NCBI RefSeq assembly: GCF_000741175.1
Contig: NZ_JGYS01000005.1
Location: 62,001 to 126,000 of the forward strand
Reading direction: 5' to 3'
Origin: Bifidobacterium callitrichos DSM 23973
GTDB lineage: Bacteria > Actinomycetota > Actinomycetes > Actinomycetales > Bifidobacteriaceae
DNA: 64,000 bases
Shown: positions 51,162-61,558 of the stretch, in pieces
Position numbering within the stretch: position 1 is the first letter of the stretch
Layout: every line of letters starts with the position of its first letter
The notes under the pieces: model-generated
What the model saw: the letters and a program-made list of their open reading frames with translations, nothing else
What the model was told of the DNA's origin: nothing
The model's database searches: none
Program-made: the position numbers and the translations under genes

Positions 51162-51515
51162 TCATTCCCTTGTCGGAGGGTTCTTTTTGAGCCGCTCGCG
51201 ACGCTTGCGCGCCGCATCGAGGGACACCCCGAACCGGGCGGCGATGTCTATGAAGCTACGCCCCTCGTCGAGCATGCCGAGAAACTGCCACTCAGGCATG
51301 AGCAGTGCTCCGGCGAATTCGTCGGCGTAGAACTCATATAGGTCATATCGGCTAGGCTCGCGCCTTTCCACGAAAGAGAAGTCATTGTCGTCAGACACGT
51401 CCACCCGTTCGACGTAATGACCCAGCTCATGGGCCAGGGTGAACCTGCGTCTGGTCTCGGATTCGGACGTCTCGACATAGGACCGTGCCGGTTCGTTCGG
51501 TCTTTTCTGCCACAT
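51162..51515 (-). CDS. ImmA/IrrE-family metallopeptidase (second, different copy)
   Basis: This 117-residue protein has FTLAHELGHYVE (HExxH) and YADEFAGALLMPEWQF (third zinc-ligand helix), then a helix-turn-helix-like DIAARFGVSLDAARKRRERLKK. It is only distantly related to the ImmA/IrrE at 50279. An in-frame TAA lies two codons before the ATG, so the start is firm. It is closest to the 3' end of ssrA, the position where integrase-borne elements often insert. Upstream, GTTCGAAA-containing repeats may be operator sites. Confidence 0.75.
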   Translation of the reverse strand: MWQKRPNEPARSYVETSESETRRRFTLAHELGHYVERVDVSDDNDFSFVERREPSRYDLYEFYADEFAGALLMPEWQFLGMLDEGRSFIDIAARFGVSLDAARKRRERLKKNPPTRE

Positions 51516-51623
51516 CGTTTACCACATCCTACCCCCGAAACCCATCGAAAACCGTTCGAAACGGCATGTCGGCGAGCGCTGCAGAAGTATCGGAAACGGT
51601 TCGAAATCGTTGGTATTCCAACG

Positions 51624-51654
51624 AAAAAGCGCCCCCCGTTTGGAGTGGCGCTTT
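51624..51654 (-). terminator. Rho-independent terminator of ssrA
   Basis: AAAGCGCC/GGCGCTTT arms (51626-51633 and 51647-51654) are followed on the minus strand by TTTTTCG. It begins eight bases after the mature tmRNA 3' end. Confidence 0.85.
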
Positions 51655-51661
51655 CCGTCAG

Positions 51662-52055
51662 TGGAGATGCGGGGAATTGAACCCCGGTCCGGTGACCGTA
51701 CCCTCAGTCTTCTACGTGCGTAGTCTGCTGGCCGTGCGGCGGTTTTTCTGCCCCCAACGATGTCGCAGACGACTGTTGGCGAGCATATCCGCAGTACAAG
51801 TCCCGATGCAGCCCTGTGGCTCGGCTACATCAGCAAGTCTCCTAAACGACGCTCAGCTTCCCTCCGAAGACGAGAAGGAGTGAACGGAGCGGCTGCTCAC
51901 TGGTTAATCCTGGCGCGAAGCTCAGGCAGCGAGAGCGAACTCAGTGCGGTTAGATTTAGCACTTATTCTTTTGCCGGGGGCATCCACGAGTGGACCCGGC
52001 GTTCTCGGCACGCTTCCCTGCGACGAACAGGTCACCGTCGAAACCGATCATCCCC
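51662..52055 (-). ncRNA. ssrA: Transfer-messenger RNA (tmRNA)
   Basis: The 5' end GGGGATG (52055-52049) pairs with the 3' end CATCTCC (51669-51663) as a seven-base acceptor stem, and the T-arm GGTTCAATTCC is next to it. The D-like start ATCGGTTTCGACGG is typical. The tag frame runs from 51960 to 51922: GCT AAA TCT AAC and so on to TGA, encoding AKSNRTEFALAA, which I recall as the bifidobacterial tag. The 3' CCA is not fully encoded after the discriminator. It rescues stalled ribosomes with SmpB. It is a one-piece tmRNA of about 394 bases. Confidence 0.95.
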
Positions 52056-52177
52056 AATCTTGAATTATCAAGCCCCGCCCATTCAGGCGGACAATTCAGC
52101 ATACAACCGATATGCGCTTCGGCGCAAGTCGGCGTATGCCGCGACGGCATGGATCATGCCGTCGGCGAACAAACCCA

Positions 52178-53152
52178 CTAGCGCAGCACCGGCCGCAGCG
52201 GGGCGGAGACGTCCACCTCGGTCTTGTCGCCGATCACCTTGGGATCGGACAGGATCTTGTCGACGACCGCCTTCTTGAGCTTCATCTGCGAGGAGTCACC
52301 CCACACGATCTTGTACTTGCCCTTGTCCTTGCCCATGTCGAGCTCGACGGTGACGGAGTCCTGCGTGCTCGCGGTCACCTTGGTGATCGCGTTGCGCATC
52401 GACTCGGGCAGCGAGTCGAGCACCTTGAGCGCCTCCTTGACGGCCCGGTTGTTGAGGCCGGAGGACACGCTCTTCACCTCGATCACGGGGATGCCGTCGG
52501 CCGACGCGCCGGCGACGGAATTAAGCACTCGGGCCTTCGAATCGACGGCGGTCATCGAGTCGCCGCCCGAGGCCTTGAGCATCGCGGCCGGACGCTGCGA
52601 TTCGACGTTCACGGCGAGACCGTGCGGCCATCGCTTCGACGCCGTCGCACTGGTGACGCCCGGGATCGCCGACATACGTTCGGTCATGTCGCCGGTGTTG
52701 ACCAGTACGAGGGAGCGCCCGGCCTGTTCGTTGACGATATTGCGGATGTCGCTTTCACTCACCCATTCGTTGGCGCCGGAGACCGTGACCTGTGCCGGGT
52801 CGAGCCGCAGCACCGGGGAGAGGAACAGCAGCCATCCCAGTGCGGCGACGAGCACGATGGACAGCACCGCGACGCCGATGCGCAGGACGGTGACCCTCAT
52901 GCCGGCGCGCTTGCGCTCCTTGGCGCGTGCCGTGAAGTCGACGACCTTGGGTCTGATGGCGAGCCCCAGAGTGCCGGAGTTCTCCTCAAGCGTCTTGGCG
53001 ACGAGATCCTCGCTGCTCAGACGCCGGGCGTCGACGAAGTCCCCCGGCTTGGAACGGGAGGGGTCGGGGGTGGATCCGGAGATCGCCTTGCGCGGTTTGC
53101 GGCGTCGATCACCGCCGGGATCCGCGCCGGAGCTGACGACGCGTCCCGCCAT
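52178..53152 (-). CDS. ftsQ: Cell division protein FtsQ (DivIB family)
   Basis: This 324-residue bitopic membrane protein has a long basic cytoplasmic segment (about 1-84), one transmembrane helix near residues 88-112 (VLRIGVAVLSIVLVAALGWLL), then the POTRA domain (VTVSGANEWVSESDIRNIV, the family's YVRG-like region) and the FtsQ/DivIB beta domain. It scaffolds the divisome with FtsL and FtsB. Its ATG overlaps the murC stop by one base. It is the last dcw gene visible before ssrA; ftsZ is not in the window. Confidence 0.92.
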   Translation of the reverse strand: MAGRVVSSGADPGGDRRRKPRKAISGSTPDPSRSKPGDFVDARRLSSEDLVAKTLEENSGTLGLAIRPKVVDFTARAKERKRAGMRVTVLRIGVAVLSIVLVAALGWLLFLSPVLRLDPAQVTVSGANEWVSESDIRNIVNEQAGRSLVLVNTGDMTERMSAIPGVTSATASKRWPHGLAVNVESQRPAAMLKASGGDSMTAVDSKARVLNSVAGASADGIPVIEVKSVSSGLNNRAVKEALKVLDSLPESMRNAITKVTASTQDSVTVELDMGKDKGKYKIVWGDSSQMKLKKAVVDKILSDPKVIGDKTEVDVSAPLRPVLR

Positions 53153-54690
53153 CAGTCGCAGCTTTCGCGATGCGCCTCGAGCGCGTGGAGGATCACCTCG
53201 CTCATATCGGTGATGTCACCGGCGCCGACGGTGAAGATGACGTCGCCGTGATGGGCGCGCATCGCCATCATCCGGGCGGCGAGCTCCATGTCGTCGACGG
53301 CCCGGAACTCCACGCCGGACATGCCCTGAGCCTCGCGCACGATGGTCACCGGCCCGACTCCCGGGAAATCGGCCTGCTTCTCGCGGGCCGGGAAGATGCC
53401 GGTGACGATCACGTCGTCGGCCTTGGCAAGGGCCTCGGCGAACTCGCGGGCGAAGAACTTCGTACGGCTGAACAGGTGCGGCTGGAACAGCACGCGGATC
53501 ACGCTGTGCGGGTAGCGGCGGCGTGCGGCGTCGAGCAGCGCGGCGATCTCGGTGGGATGGTGCGCGTAGTCGTCGACGACCGTGACCTGCTTGACCACGC
53601 CCTTGACCTGGAAGCGACGCACGGCCCCGCGGAACGACGCGATGGCGGCGGCGGCATCCGCCGGGGCGACGCCCAGCAGCACAGCGGCGCTGATCGCGGC
53701 CGCCGCGTTGCGCGCGTTATGCAGTCCCGGTACTTCGAGCGAGACAGGCTGCTCGACGTCGCCGCCGCCGGTGACGGACGCGGGAAGATGCAGGGTGAAG
53801 CGTTCGGCGCCGGAGCCGGCGGATTCGCTCTCCGATTCGACATGCACGTACGCCGCACCGTTCAGCCCCTTGAGTTCGGCCGCATCGGGTGCCGTCGTGC
53901 CATAGGCGATGGCGTGGGAGGCGACGGACGGGTCGAGCGCGAGCAGCACGGCGAGCGCGTTCGGATCGTCGGCGCAGATGATCACATGTCCGGTGGCATG
54001 GCCGGCGTGTTCGACGAACGCGGCGCGGTAGTGCGCCTCGTCGCCGTAGTGGTCGAGGTGATCGGCCTCGCAGTTGGTGATGACGGCGATCTCGGGACGG
54101 TACTTCTCGAAGCTGCCGTCGGATTCGTCGGCCTCGGCGATGAGCGCCGCTCCCCCGCCGACGTGTCCGCCGTCGATGACCGACCCGTCCTCGCCCTGGA
54201 TGGATCCGCCGATCGCATAGCTGGGGTCGGCGCCGCAGCGTTCGAGCATGTGGGCGATCATCGAGCTGGTGGTGGTCTTGCCGTGCGCTCCGGCCACGGT
54301 GACCGCGCGGCGACCGTGCATGAGCAGCGCGAGGATGTCGCTGCGGTGCACGATGCGCTTGCCGGCCTCGTGCGCGGCGACGATCTCTGGATTGTCGGGC
54401 TTGATGGCGCTCGAATAGACGATGGTATCCGCACCCTCCACGTTCTGCGCGCGCTGTCCGAAGGCGACGCTGATGCCCAGCTCCTCGAGACGGTCCGTCT
54501 TGGCGCTGCGCTCCCGGTCGGAGCCGGTCACGACGACGCCACGTTCGTGCAGCATCTCGGCGAGCACCGACATGCCGGCCCCTCCGATGCCGATGAAATG
54601 GGTGGATCCAAGCGCATCGGTGGTTTCGTCGGCGGCGAATGCGGCGTGCTCTGGATCGAGGATGATGGACGAAGTGGTGTCTGCGGTCAC
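53152..54690 (-). CDS. murC: UDP-N-acetylmuramate-L-alanine ligase
   Basis: This protein of about 512 residues has HFIGIGGAGMSVLAEML in the UDP-binding N-terminal domain, the P-loop VAGAHGKTTTSSMIAHML, EADESDGSF, a central-domain NCEADHLDHYG, and the C-terminal VVDDYAHHPTEI loop. It adds L-Ala to UDP-MurNAc. I place the start at GTG 54690, with AAGGAG eight bases upstream, rather than the ATG at 54714 from which that site would be inside the gene. It lies between murG and ftsQ. Confidence 0.95.
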   Translation of the reverse strand: MTADTTSSIILDPEHAAFAADETTDALGSTHFIGIGGAGMSVLAEMLHERGVVVTGSDRERSAKTDRLEELGISVAFGQRAQNVEGADTIVYSSAIKPDNPEIVAAHEAGKRIVHRSDILALLMHGRRAVTVAGAHGKTTTSSMIAHMLERCGADPSYAIGGSIQGEDGSVIDGGHVGGGAALIAEADESDGSFEKYRPEIAVITNCEADHLDHYGDEAHYRAAFVEHAGHATGHVIICADDPNALAVLLALDPSVASHAIAYGTTAPDAAELKGLNGAAYVHVESESESAGSGAERFTLHLPASVTGGGDVEQPVSLEVPGLHNARNAAAAISAAVLLGVAPADAAAAIASFRGAVRRFQVKGVVKQVTVVDDYAHHPTEIAALLDAARRRYPHSVIRVLFQPHLFSRTKFFAREFAEALAKADDVIVTGIFPAREKQADFPGVGPVTIVREAQGMSGVEFRAVDDMELAARMMAMRAHHGDVIFTVGAGDITDMSEVILHALEAHRESCD

Positions 54691-54785
54691 GGAAACGTAC
54701 TCCTTGTGGTACAAGTCAGATCTTCAATCATTATGTCGTATGCGATGACAGACGACGAATGCGCCGGCGGGCGACGCCAGCCGGC

Positions 54786-55943
54786 TCAGGCGAAGTCGAG
54801 GATGCGCCTGGCCATCGTCTCGGCCGCGTCGCGGATGCCGTACTGCCAGGCGTGCGCGCCCATGTCGTGCAGCTGCTCCGGATCGTCGAGCAGTGTGGTG
54901 ACCTCCTCACGCACCCATGTGGGCGTCAGATCCTTGTCGGCGACCATGATGCCGCCGTGCGCCTCGACGACCGGCTGGGCGTTGAACCGCTGTTCGCCGT
55001 TGCCAATGGGCAGCGGCACGTAGACCGCGGGCAGGCCGAGCGCTGTCAGTTCGGCCACGGTTCCGGCGCCGGAGCGGCATACGACCAGATCGGCGCAGGC
55101 GAAGGCCAGATCGATGCGTTCAAGATATTCGGCGACGTGGTAGTCGCCTCTGCCGGCATCGTCCGCGCCAAGACCCGTCAGATGTTCGGCGCCGGCATTG
55201 ACGTCGACGAGGCTGCGGACCTCGTCCGACTTGCCCCTGCCGGTCAGGTGCACGACCTGCGCGACCTTGAGCAGATCGGCGGAGGCCGCGGCCACGGCCC
55301 GGTTGAGGCTGACCGCGCCCAGCGATCCGCCGGTGACGAGCACGAGCGGACGGTTCGGGTCGACGCCGAGTTCGGCGGCGGCCTCGGCGCGCGCGGCGGC
55401 GCGGTCGGTTTCGAGCTTCGTCACCAGATCGGCGATGGCGGGGCGCAGCGGCAGTCCGACGCGTTCGATCGAACCGTCCGAGGCGGGCTTCAAACCGGTG
55501 CCGTCGTAGACGGTGCCGATGAACTCGGCCCAGCGGCTGCCCAGCTTGTTGGCCATGCCGGCCCGCGCGTTCTGCTCGTGGATGACGATCGGCAGACCCA
55601 TCCTGTGGGCCGTGGCGTACACGGGCGCGGAGGCGTAGCCGCCGAATCCGGCGACGACGTCGGCCTCGCGCTCCTCGAGGATGGTGCGGACCTTGCGGGT
55701 CTCGGCCGCCCACTTGCCCGGGAACTTGAGCATGTACAGGTTGGGGCGTCTCGGGAAGGGCACCTTCTCGATGGTGTCGAGCTCGAATCCCGCGGCGGGG
55801 ACCAGATCCTTCTCGAGTCCGACCGCAGTGCCGATGACGCTGACCTTGGCGTCCGGTTCGAGTCGGCCGATCGCGGCGGCGACGGACAGCAACGGGTTGA
55901 CATGGCCGGCGGTACCGCCGCCGGCGAGGACGATGTGCTTCAT
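54786..55943 (-). CDS. murG: Lipid II synthase: undecaprenyl-PP-MurNAc-pentapeptide GlcNAc transferase
   Basis: This 385-residue GT28 enzyme shows [15 protein letters not shown] at the N-terminus, [30 protein letters not shown] and [24 protein letters not shown] near the C-terminus. It transfers GlcNAc to lipid I on the inner membrane face. It is preceded by ftsW and followed by murC, the usual dcw order. Confidence 0.95.
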   Translation of the reverse strand: MKHIVLAGGGTAGHVNPLLSVAAAIGRLEPDAKVSVIGTAVGLEKDLVPAAGFELDTIEKVPFPRRPNLYMLKFPGKWAAETRKVRTILEEREADVVAGFGGYASAPVYATAHRMGLPIVIHEQNARAGMANKLGSRWAEFIGTVYDGTGLKPASDGSIERVGLPLRPAIADLVTKLETDRAAARAEAAAELGVDPNRPLVLVTGGSLGAVSLNRAVAAASADLLKVAQVVHLTGRGKSDEVRSLVDVNAGAEHLTGLGADDAGRGDYHVAEYLERIDLAFACADLVVCRSGAGTVAELTALGLPAVYVPLPIGNGEQRFNAQPVVEAHGGIMVADKDLTPTWVREEVTTLLDDPEQLHDMGAHAWQYGIRDAAETMARRILDFA

Positions 55944-55987
55944 GCTCTACGAGCATAGTCGCCCCGCCACGTCCTCGCGGCCATGAC

Positions 55988-57196
55988 TCACAGCTTGGAG
56001 ATGTCCGCCTTGATCTGCGGCTGCTGGCGCATGAAGCGCATGGCGACGCCGGAGATGGCCAGACACATGATCATCGACGAGCCGCCGGCGGAGATGAACG
56101 GCATCGGCACGCCGAACACCGGGAAGATGCCGACGACGACGCCGATGTTGACCATCGCCTGGCCGACGAGCCACACGAGGATGCACATGAGCACCATCGA
56201 ACTGTAGCGGTCCTTGAGCTGCAGGGCACTGAACAGCAGGCACCAGCCGAGGATCACGAAGATGAGGATCACCATCGCGCAGCCGAGGAATCCGGTCTCC
56301 TCACCGATGATCGCGAAGATGAAGTCGTTGTGCGCGGCCGGCAGGTAGTTCCATTTCTCGCGCGAGTTGCCCAAGCCCAGTCCCAGGAATCCTCCGGAGG
56401 CGATCGCGTAGCGGGCGTGCATCGACTGATAGCAGATCTGCTGCGCGTCGGCCGCGGAGCACTCCGTGTAGGCGGCGAGGATGCGCTGACGGCGATTGGG
56501 GCTGGAGGCGATCAACGCCACCACCAGCACCGACATGGCGACGACGAGCATCGCCATCCATTTGCCCGGGAATCCGGAGATGAGGAAGGCGACGATGCCG
56601 ATGAACAGCAGGATCATCGCGGTGCCGAGATCCTTGCCTCCGAGCACGAGCAGCAGGGACAGGCCGTACACGCCACCGACCACGCCGTACGCCTTGACCT
56701 GCTCCTTGACGGTCCTCGCCCGGTCGTAGCGCCGCTTGGCGACGATCAGAGCCGAGGGCAACCATATGCACAGGGCGAACTTGATGAACTCGGCCGGCTG
56801 GATGGTGAAGCTGCCGCCGACGCGGATCCATCCGGTGTTGCCGTACTGGCTGACGCCGAGACCGGTGAAGGTCAGCAGCTGCAGAGCCATGGCGCCGCCC
56901 AGGGCGACGATGCCGAACCTGCGATAGAACCTGATCGGCACGAACGAGAGAATGAACCCGACGATCAGGCCGACGATGCAGAACGCCGCCTGACTCAGCG
57001 AGCCGAGGAAGGGGGATTTACCGGACGAGGCGGCCGATACGGCGGAGCTGGAGAACACCATGATCACGCCGAAGACGCTCAATCCCAGCACCGACATGCG
57101 GAACCCGTGGTAGCACCACAGCGGATTGAACAGGCTCTGCGGCTGCGATCCCGGTGGTCGGCGACCGGACCGGCCGGGACGTTCAGCGTCCGTCAT
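55988..57196 (-). CDS. ftsW: SEDS-family peptidoglycan polymerase FtsW
   Basis: This 402-residue membrane protein has about ten helices and the SEDS motifs [28 protein letters not shown]-equivalent [43 protein letters not shown] and [16 protein letters not shown]. It polymerises glycan strands at the septum with FtsI. Its start overlaps the end of murD by 14 bases. A short basic N-terminal segment precedes the first helix. Confidence 0.94.
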   Translation of the reverse strand: MTDAERPGRSGRRPPGSQPQSLFNPLWCYHGFRMSVLGLSVFGVIMVFSSSAVSAASSGKSPFLGSLSQAAFCIVGLIVGFILSFVPIRFYRRFGIVALGGAMALQLLTFTGLGVSQYGNTGWIRVGGSFTIQPAEFIKFALCIWLPSALIVAKRRYDRARTVKEQVKAYGVVGGVYGLSLLLVLGGKDLGTAMILLFIGIVAFLISGFPGKWMAMLVVAMSVLVVALIASSPNRRQRILAAYTECSAADAQQICYQSMHARYAIASGGFLGLGLGNSREKWNYLPAAHNDFIFAIIGEETGFLGCAMVILIFVILGWCLLFSALQLKDRYSSMVLMCILVWLVGQAMVNIGVVVGIFPVFGVPMPFISAGGSSMIMCLAISGVAMRFMRQQPQIKADISKL

Positions 57197-58634
57197 ACGT
57201 CTTCACCCATCGCTTGGCGGCTTCGGTGAACTTGACGCCGCGATCGGCGTAGGAGACGAACTGGTCCATCGACGCGCAGGCAGGGGCCATGAGCACCACG
57301 TCGCCGGGTTCGGCGTAACGTCCCGCGGCCTCGACCGCACGAGCCATCACGTCGTCGTTCGGATCGGGGTTGATGACCGTCAGCGGCGTGTCCGGCGCAG
57401 AGGCGGCGAACGCGTCGATCATCGGCTGCTGATCGCGGCCGATGATCACGGCGGCCTTGATGGTGCGCTTGCGATCGGCGACGAGATGCTCGAACCGGCT
57501 GCCCTTGGCGAGGCCTCCGGCGATCCACACCACCGAGCCGTCGGCGAAGCTGGACAGGGAGGCGTTGGCGGCGTGGGCGTTGGTGGCCTTGGAGTCGTCA
57601 ACGAAGCGGATGGAGCGTCCGGAGACGTCCGGCGTGCTCGTGGCGACGGTGACGATACGGTGGCCGCCCGGGTGGAAGGTCTTCAGGGCGTCGAGCGCCT
57701 GCTGCCTGTCCGCGCCGAAGCCGAGCACCAGTGCGAGCGCGGTCAGCGCGTCGGCGAGCAGGTGCGGGTAGATCGTGCCGTCCGGCTCCATCAGATGCGT
57801 GAACTCCGCGACCTGTGCGAGGCGTACGCTTTCGCCGACCTCTCCCCCGGCCACGCCGCTCCTGTCGACGATCCATCCGTCGGCGACGCCGATCTGGCCG
57901 GACTCGGGCTCGTGGAGCGTGAAGCCGACCCTGCGGCAGCCTTCGGCCGGTTCTGCCTCATGGGCCTTCTCGGTAACGAGCGGGTCGTCCGCGTTGTAGA
58001 CAAGGGCCCGCGTGACGCCGTGGAACACCTTGGCCTTGTCCGCCGCATAGTTCTCGCGGCCGCCGTGCCAGTCGAGGTGGTCGTCGGCGATGTTGGTGAT
58101 GGCGGCGCAGGCGAGCTCCAACGAATCGGTGAAGTGCAGCTGGAAGGAGCTCAGTTCGACGCACAGTACGTCGTGCTTCGGGTTCGTGGCGCAGCGAGAC
58201 AGCGACATCGCCATGTTGCCGGAGGCGATGTTGCCCGCGGTGGGGGCGTCGTACCCGCATGCGGTGAGCATGACCGAGGTCATCTCCGTGGTGGAGGTCT
58301 TGCCGTTGGTGCCGGTGATGCCGATCCACGGCGCCGGACGGCCGGTGCGAACCGAATCGACGCGCAGACGCCACGCGAACTCAACCTCGCTCATCACGGG
58401 GATGCCGCGCCGCTGCGCCTCGAGGATGAACGGGGTGCGCGGATTGAACACCGGGGACGACATGACATAGTCGACCTCGTCCCAGTTCACCTTGTCGAAG
58501 GAGTCGAGGTCGGCGGTGGGCTTGCGCTCGTCGACGCCGATGACCCGTGCGCCCTGCTCCTTAAGCACTTCGGCCAGCGACGTGCCGGACACTCCCAGTC
58601 CCGCGATGACTACCGTCTTGCCTTTGATATCCAT
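57183..58634 (-). CDS. murD: UDP-N-acetylmuramoylalanine-D-glutamate ligase
   Basis: This protein of about 483 residues has the N-terminal [18 protein letters not shown], the P-loop [26 protein letters not shown] and the C-terminal domain with FVDDSKATN and [11 protein letters not shown]. It adds D-Glu. The frame is open to 58664, but ATG 58634 (MDIKGKTVV) aligns with the family N-terminus. Its upstream ribosome site is weak (GGGGGCAAG). Confidence 0.94.
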   Translation of the reverse strand: MDIKGKTVVIAGLGVSGTSLAEVLKEQGARVIGVDERKPTADLDSFDKVNWDEVDYVMSSPVFNPRTPFILEAQRRGIPVMSEVEFAWRLRVDSVRTGRPAPWIGITGTNGKTSTTEMTSVMLTACGYDAPTAGNIASGNMAMSLSRCATNPKHDVLCVELSSFQLHFTDSLELACAAITNIADDHLDWHGGRENYAADKAKVFHGVTRALVYNADDPLVTEKAHEAEPAEGCRRVGFTLHEPESGQIGVADGWIVDRSGVAGGEVGESVRLAQVAEFTHLMEPDGTIYPHLLADALTALALVLGFGADRQQALDALKTFHPGGHRIVTVATSTPDVSGRSIRFVDDSKATNAHAANASLSSFADGSVVWIAGGLAKGSRFEHLVADRKRTIKAAVIIGRDQQPMIDAFAASAPDTPLTVINPDPNDDVMARAVEAAGRYAEPGDVVLMAPACASMDQFVSYADRGVKFTEAAKRWVKTYDGR

Positions 58635-58773
58635 GATGGTCTTGCCCCCTGCATGTGCTTGCATTGATCGTTGTCGATCGTCACGGCATTATCCCAGCCG
58701 TGTGTTTCGTTTGTTGCGAGTCGTTCCGTCAGCCGAACCGAACTCAGCCTGATTCAGCAGGACTTAGCCGAAC

Positions 58774-59880
58774 TCAGCCGAACAGCAGTCCGGAACGGGT
58801 CACCCAGTCGCCGTAGAAGATCACCAGGGCGATGAGCACGAACATGAGCTCGATCATCCAGAAGCGGACCACGACCTTGGACTCCTGCCAACCGCACAGT
58901 TCGAAGTGATGGTGGATGGGAGCCATCTTGAAGACGCGCTTGTGCGTGGCCTTGAAGTAGCCGACCTGGATGACGTCGCTCATCGCCTCGATCACGTACA
59001 GTCCGCCGAGGATGACGGCGAGGAACTCGGTGTGCGTGGCGATCGAAAGCGCCGCGAACAGACCGCCGAGCGCGAGCGAGCCAGTGTCCCCCATGAAGAT
59101 CGTGGCCGGATTGGTGTTGTACCACAGGAAGCCGATGCAGGCCACGGCCGCGCACACGGCGATGATGGTCAGGTCGAGCGGGTCGGAGACGGCATACGCA
59201 TAGCCGGAGTGGCCGGCGCCCTTGAGATGGTAGCTCTCCCAGAAGGCGATGACGCCGTATCCGGTGAACGCGATCATCGAGGATCCGGCCGCGAGACCGT
59301 CCAGACCGTCGGTCAGGTTCACGGCGTTCGTCCACGCGGTCATCAGGAAGTTGACCCAGACGACGAACAGGATGATGGCGACGACCCGGCCCGCGAACTC
59401 GAAGCTGAAGAACGGGCGTTCGATGAAGCTCATGCCCGCCTGCGCGCTCGGGAAGCCGCTCTTGGTGGGGATGATGAGGGCGAGCACCGCGTAGATGGTC
59501 GCGAAGATGAACTGGCCGATGAACTTGCCGCGGACCGTCAGCCCCTCGCTTTGCTTCTTGCGCACCTTGGCGAAGTCGTCGATGAAGCCGAGCAGACCCA
59601 TCGAGATCATCGCGAAGAGCACGAGCACCGCCGACCACGAGGGCACGTCTCCCATGTGCAGGTAGCGGTAGAGGGCCGAGGACGCCCACCCCAGAAGGAT
59701 GGCGAGGTTGATGACCACGCCGCCGAGGGTCGGCGTGCCTCGCTTGACCTGATGCGACTTCGGTCCGTCTTGACGGATGTACTGGCCGTAGTGGAGACGA
59801 TGCACCAGGCGGATGAGCATCGGGGTTCCGACGAGCGTGACGACCAGCGTCACCAGCATTCCTATGATCAGCGCAATCAC
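58774..59880 (-). CDS. mraY: Phospho-N-acetylmuramoyl-pentapeptide transferase
   Basis: This 368-residue polytopic enzyme shows HQVKRGTPTLGGV near the N-terminus, NAVNLTDGLDGLAAGS with the catalytic Asp pair, NTNPATIFMGDTGSLALGG and HHHFELCGW near the C-terminus. It attaches the pentapeptide sugar to undecaprenyl phosphate, making lipid I. It begins at GTG with a GAGGAAG site. Confidence 0.95.
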   Translation of the reverse strand: MIALIIGMLVTLVVTLVGTPMLIRLVHRLHYGQYIRQDGPKSHQVKRGTPTLGGVVINLAILLGWASSALYRYLHMGDVPSWSAVLVLFAMISMGLLGFIDDFAKVRKKQSEGLTVRGKFIGQFIFATIYAVLALIIPTKSGFPSAQAGMSFIERPFFSFEFAGRVVAIILFVVWVNFLMTAWTNAVNLTDGLDGLAAGSSMIAFTGYGVIAFWESYHLKGAGHSGYAYAVSDPLDLTIIAVCAAVACIGFLWYNTNPATIFMGDTGSLALGGLFAALSIATHTEFLAVILGGLYVIEAMSDVIQVGYFKATHKRVFKMAPIHHHFELCGWQESKVVVRFWMIELMFVLIALVIFYGDWVTRSGLLFG

Positions 59881-59982
59881 TTGGGGTCTTCCTCTTCCCT
59901 ATTCCCTATAGTTCCCGGGCCACGCCCGAAGGTCTTCGTTCGTTTCTCGGCGATACCCGACGGCCGATTATCCGATACCAGC

Positions 59983-61509
59983 CTAGTGGCGAGCCGGGTC
60001 AGCCGGCGCCCATCGTTCGGCCAGCGCGCTCAGACCCGAGGCGTGGGATCCCTTGAGCAGGGCCACGGTTCCCGGATGCTCGGACGCGACGGACGTGACG
60101 AGTCGATCGGCCTCATCGGCGTCGTGGACCCAGTCCACCGCGGCGTTCCCTTCCCTAGAGGCGATCGCCGTGCGGGCTCCCTCCGCCAGCGCTCCGGCGA
60201 GTGCGTCGAACTCGGCGTCCGTGGCGGAGCCGACGGCGACGATTCGGTCGAGGCCGAGTTCGGCCGCGTAGGCGCCGATCGATCGATGAAGACCCTGCTC
60301 GTCGCCGCCGAGTTCCAGCATCGCGCCGAGCACCGCCACGCGGTAGGGCTGCGTCTTTCGGCCCGCACCCCAGCGGGCGAGCCCGTCGAGGCCGGCGCGC
60401 ATCGAATCGGGGTTCGCGTTGAACGAGTCGTCGATGAGCGTGAAGACCGCGCCATCGCGCTCGACGGTGGAGACGGCCATGCGGTGCGGGCTGATGCGGC
60501 GCTGCTCGCCGAGCACGCGGGCGATGTCGTCCAGCGGCATGCCGAGCATGTGCGCCACGGTGGAGGCGGCGAGCGCGTTCATCGCATTGTGCGCGCCGGG
60601 GATGGCCAGACGCACGGCCGCGGTATCGCCGTTGGCGGCGACGAGGGTGAACGACGGGTGATCCATGTCGTCGGTCGTCAGCTCGCGGACGGTGAGCGCG
60701 TCCTCGTCGGCGTGCGCCGGGTCGATGCCGAACCACACGACGTCGGCGGGGGCGATGGATCGCATCGCGGCGACGTGCGCGTCGTCGGCGTTGAGCACCG
60801 CGGTGCCGGACGGCAGCAGGCCCCGCACGATTTCGGACTTGGCCTGCGCGATGCGTTCGACGGAGCCGAACTCGCCCAGATGAGCCACGCCGACCTTGAG
60901 CACGATGGCGATGTCCGGCGGGGCGATGGTGGTCAGGCGTGCGATCTCGCCGACGTGGTTCGCGCCCATTTCGGCGACGAAGTAGCGGGTGTCGGCGTTC
61001 ACGGTCAGGGCCGTCAGGGGCAGGCCGATCTCGTTGTTGAACGAGCCGACGGGGGCGACGGTCTCGTCGAGCGTCGACAGCAGCGACTTGAGGAGGTCCT
61101 TGGTGGTGGTCTTGCCGACCGAGCCGGTCAGCGCCACGAGCGTGAAGGGCTTGCCGGCGTCCGCGCGACGGCGTTCGATGTTGTGTCGGGCGAGCGCGCC
61201 GAGCGCCTCGACGGTGTCGTCGACGACGATCTGGGTGACGTCCGCATCGGACATGGCGTGGTCGACGATCGCGGCGGCGGCGCCCTTGGCGCCCAGTCCC
61301 GCCACGTAGTCGTGGCCGTCCACGCGTTCGCCCTTGATGGCGACGAACACACCGCCTTCGCCCACCAGACGGGAATCGCTGGTCGCCGAACGGGCGACCT
61401 CGCCTTCGGGCACCCCGCCCGCGTGCTCGCCGGCGAACGGGGCCGTGACCGTTCCTCCGACGGCTTCGGCGATCTCCGTGATGGTCATCGGCATCATCGT
61501 GCTGGACAA
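59983..61509 (-). CDS. murF: UDP-N-acetylmuramoyl-tripeptide-D-alanyl-D-alanine ligase
   Basis: This protein of about 508 residues has TSDSRLVGEGGVFVAIKG in the N-terminal domain, the intact P-loop LTGSVGKTTTKDLLKSLL, NEIGLPLTAL, VAEMGANHVGEIARL, and the C-terminal domain FTLIDDSFNANPDSMRAGL. It adds D-Ala-D-Ala to complete the pentapeptide. The start is a TTG at 61509 with AGGAGAGG at good spacing; an ATG four codons later is possible. Confidence 0.94.
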   Translation of the reverse strand: MSSTMMPMTITEIAEAVGGTVTAPFAGEHAGGVPEGEVARSATSDSRLVGEGGVFVAIKGERVDGHDYVAGLGAKGAAAAIVDHAMSDADVTQIVVDDTVEALGALARHNIERRRADAGKPFTLVALTGSVGKTTTKDLLKSLLSTLDETVAPVGSFNNEIGLPLTALTVNADTRYFVAEMGANHVGEIARLTTIAPPDIAIVLKVGVAHLGEFGSVERIAQAKSEIVRGLLPSGTAVLNADDAHVAAMRSIAPADVVWFGIDPAHADEDALTVRELTTDDMDHPSFTLVAANGDTAAVRLAIPGAHNAMNALAASTVAHMLGMPLDDIARVLGEQRRISPHRMAVSTVERDGAVFTLIDDSFNANPDSMRAGLDGLARWGAGRKTQPYRVAVLGAMLELGGDEQGLHRSIGAYAAELGLDRIVAVGSATDAEFDALAGALAEGARTAIASREGNAAVDWVHDADEADRLVTSVASEHPGTVALLKGSHASGLSALAERWAPADPARH

Positions 61510-61558
61510 ATTCCTCTCCTCGGTTGTGTGTTGTTGTTCCGTCTGTTGCTGCGTCGTG

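Noticed and set aside
51516..51661. A second copy of the ssrA 3' end marking an att site
   Set aside because: No repeat of GGGGAATTGAACC-type sequence was found in the accessory patch, so an intact integrated element cannot be claimed.
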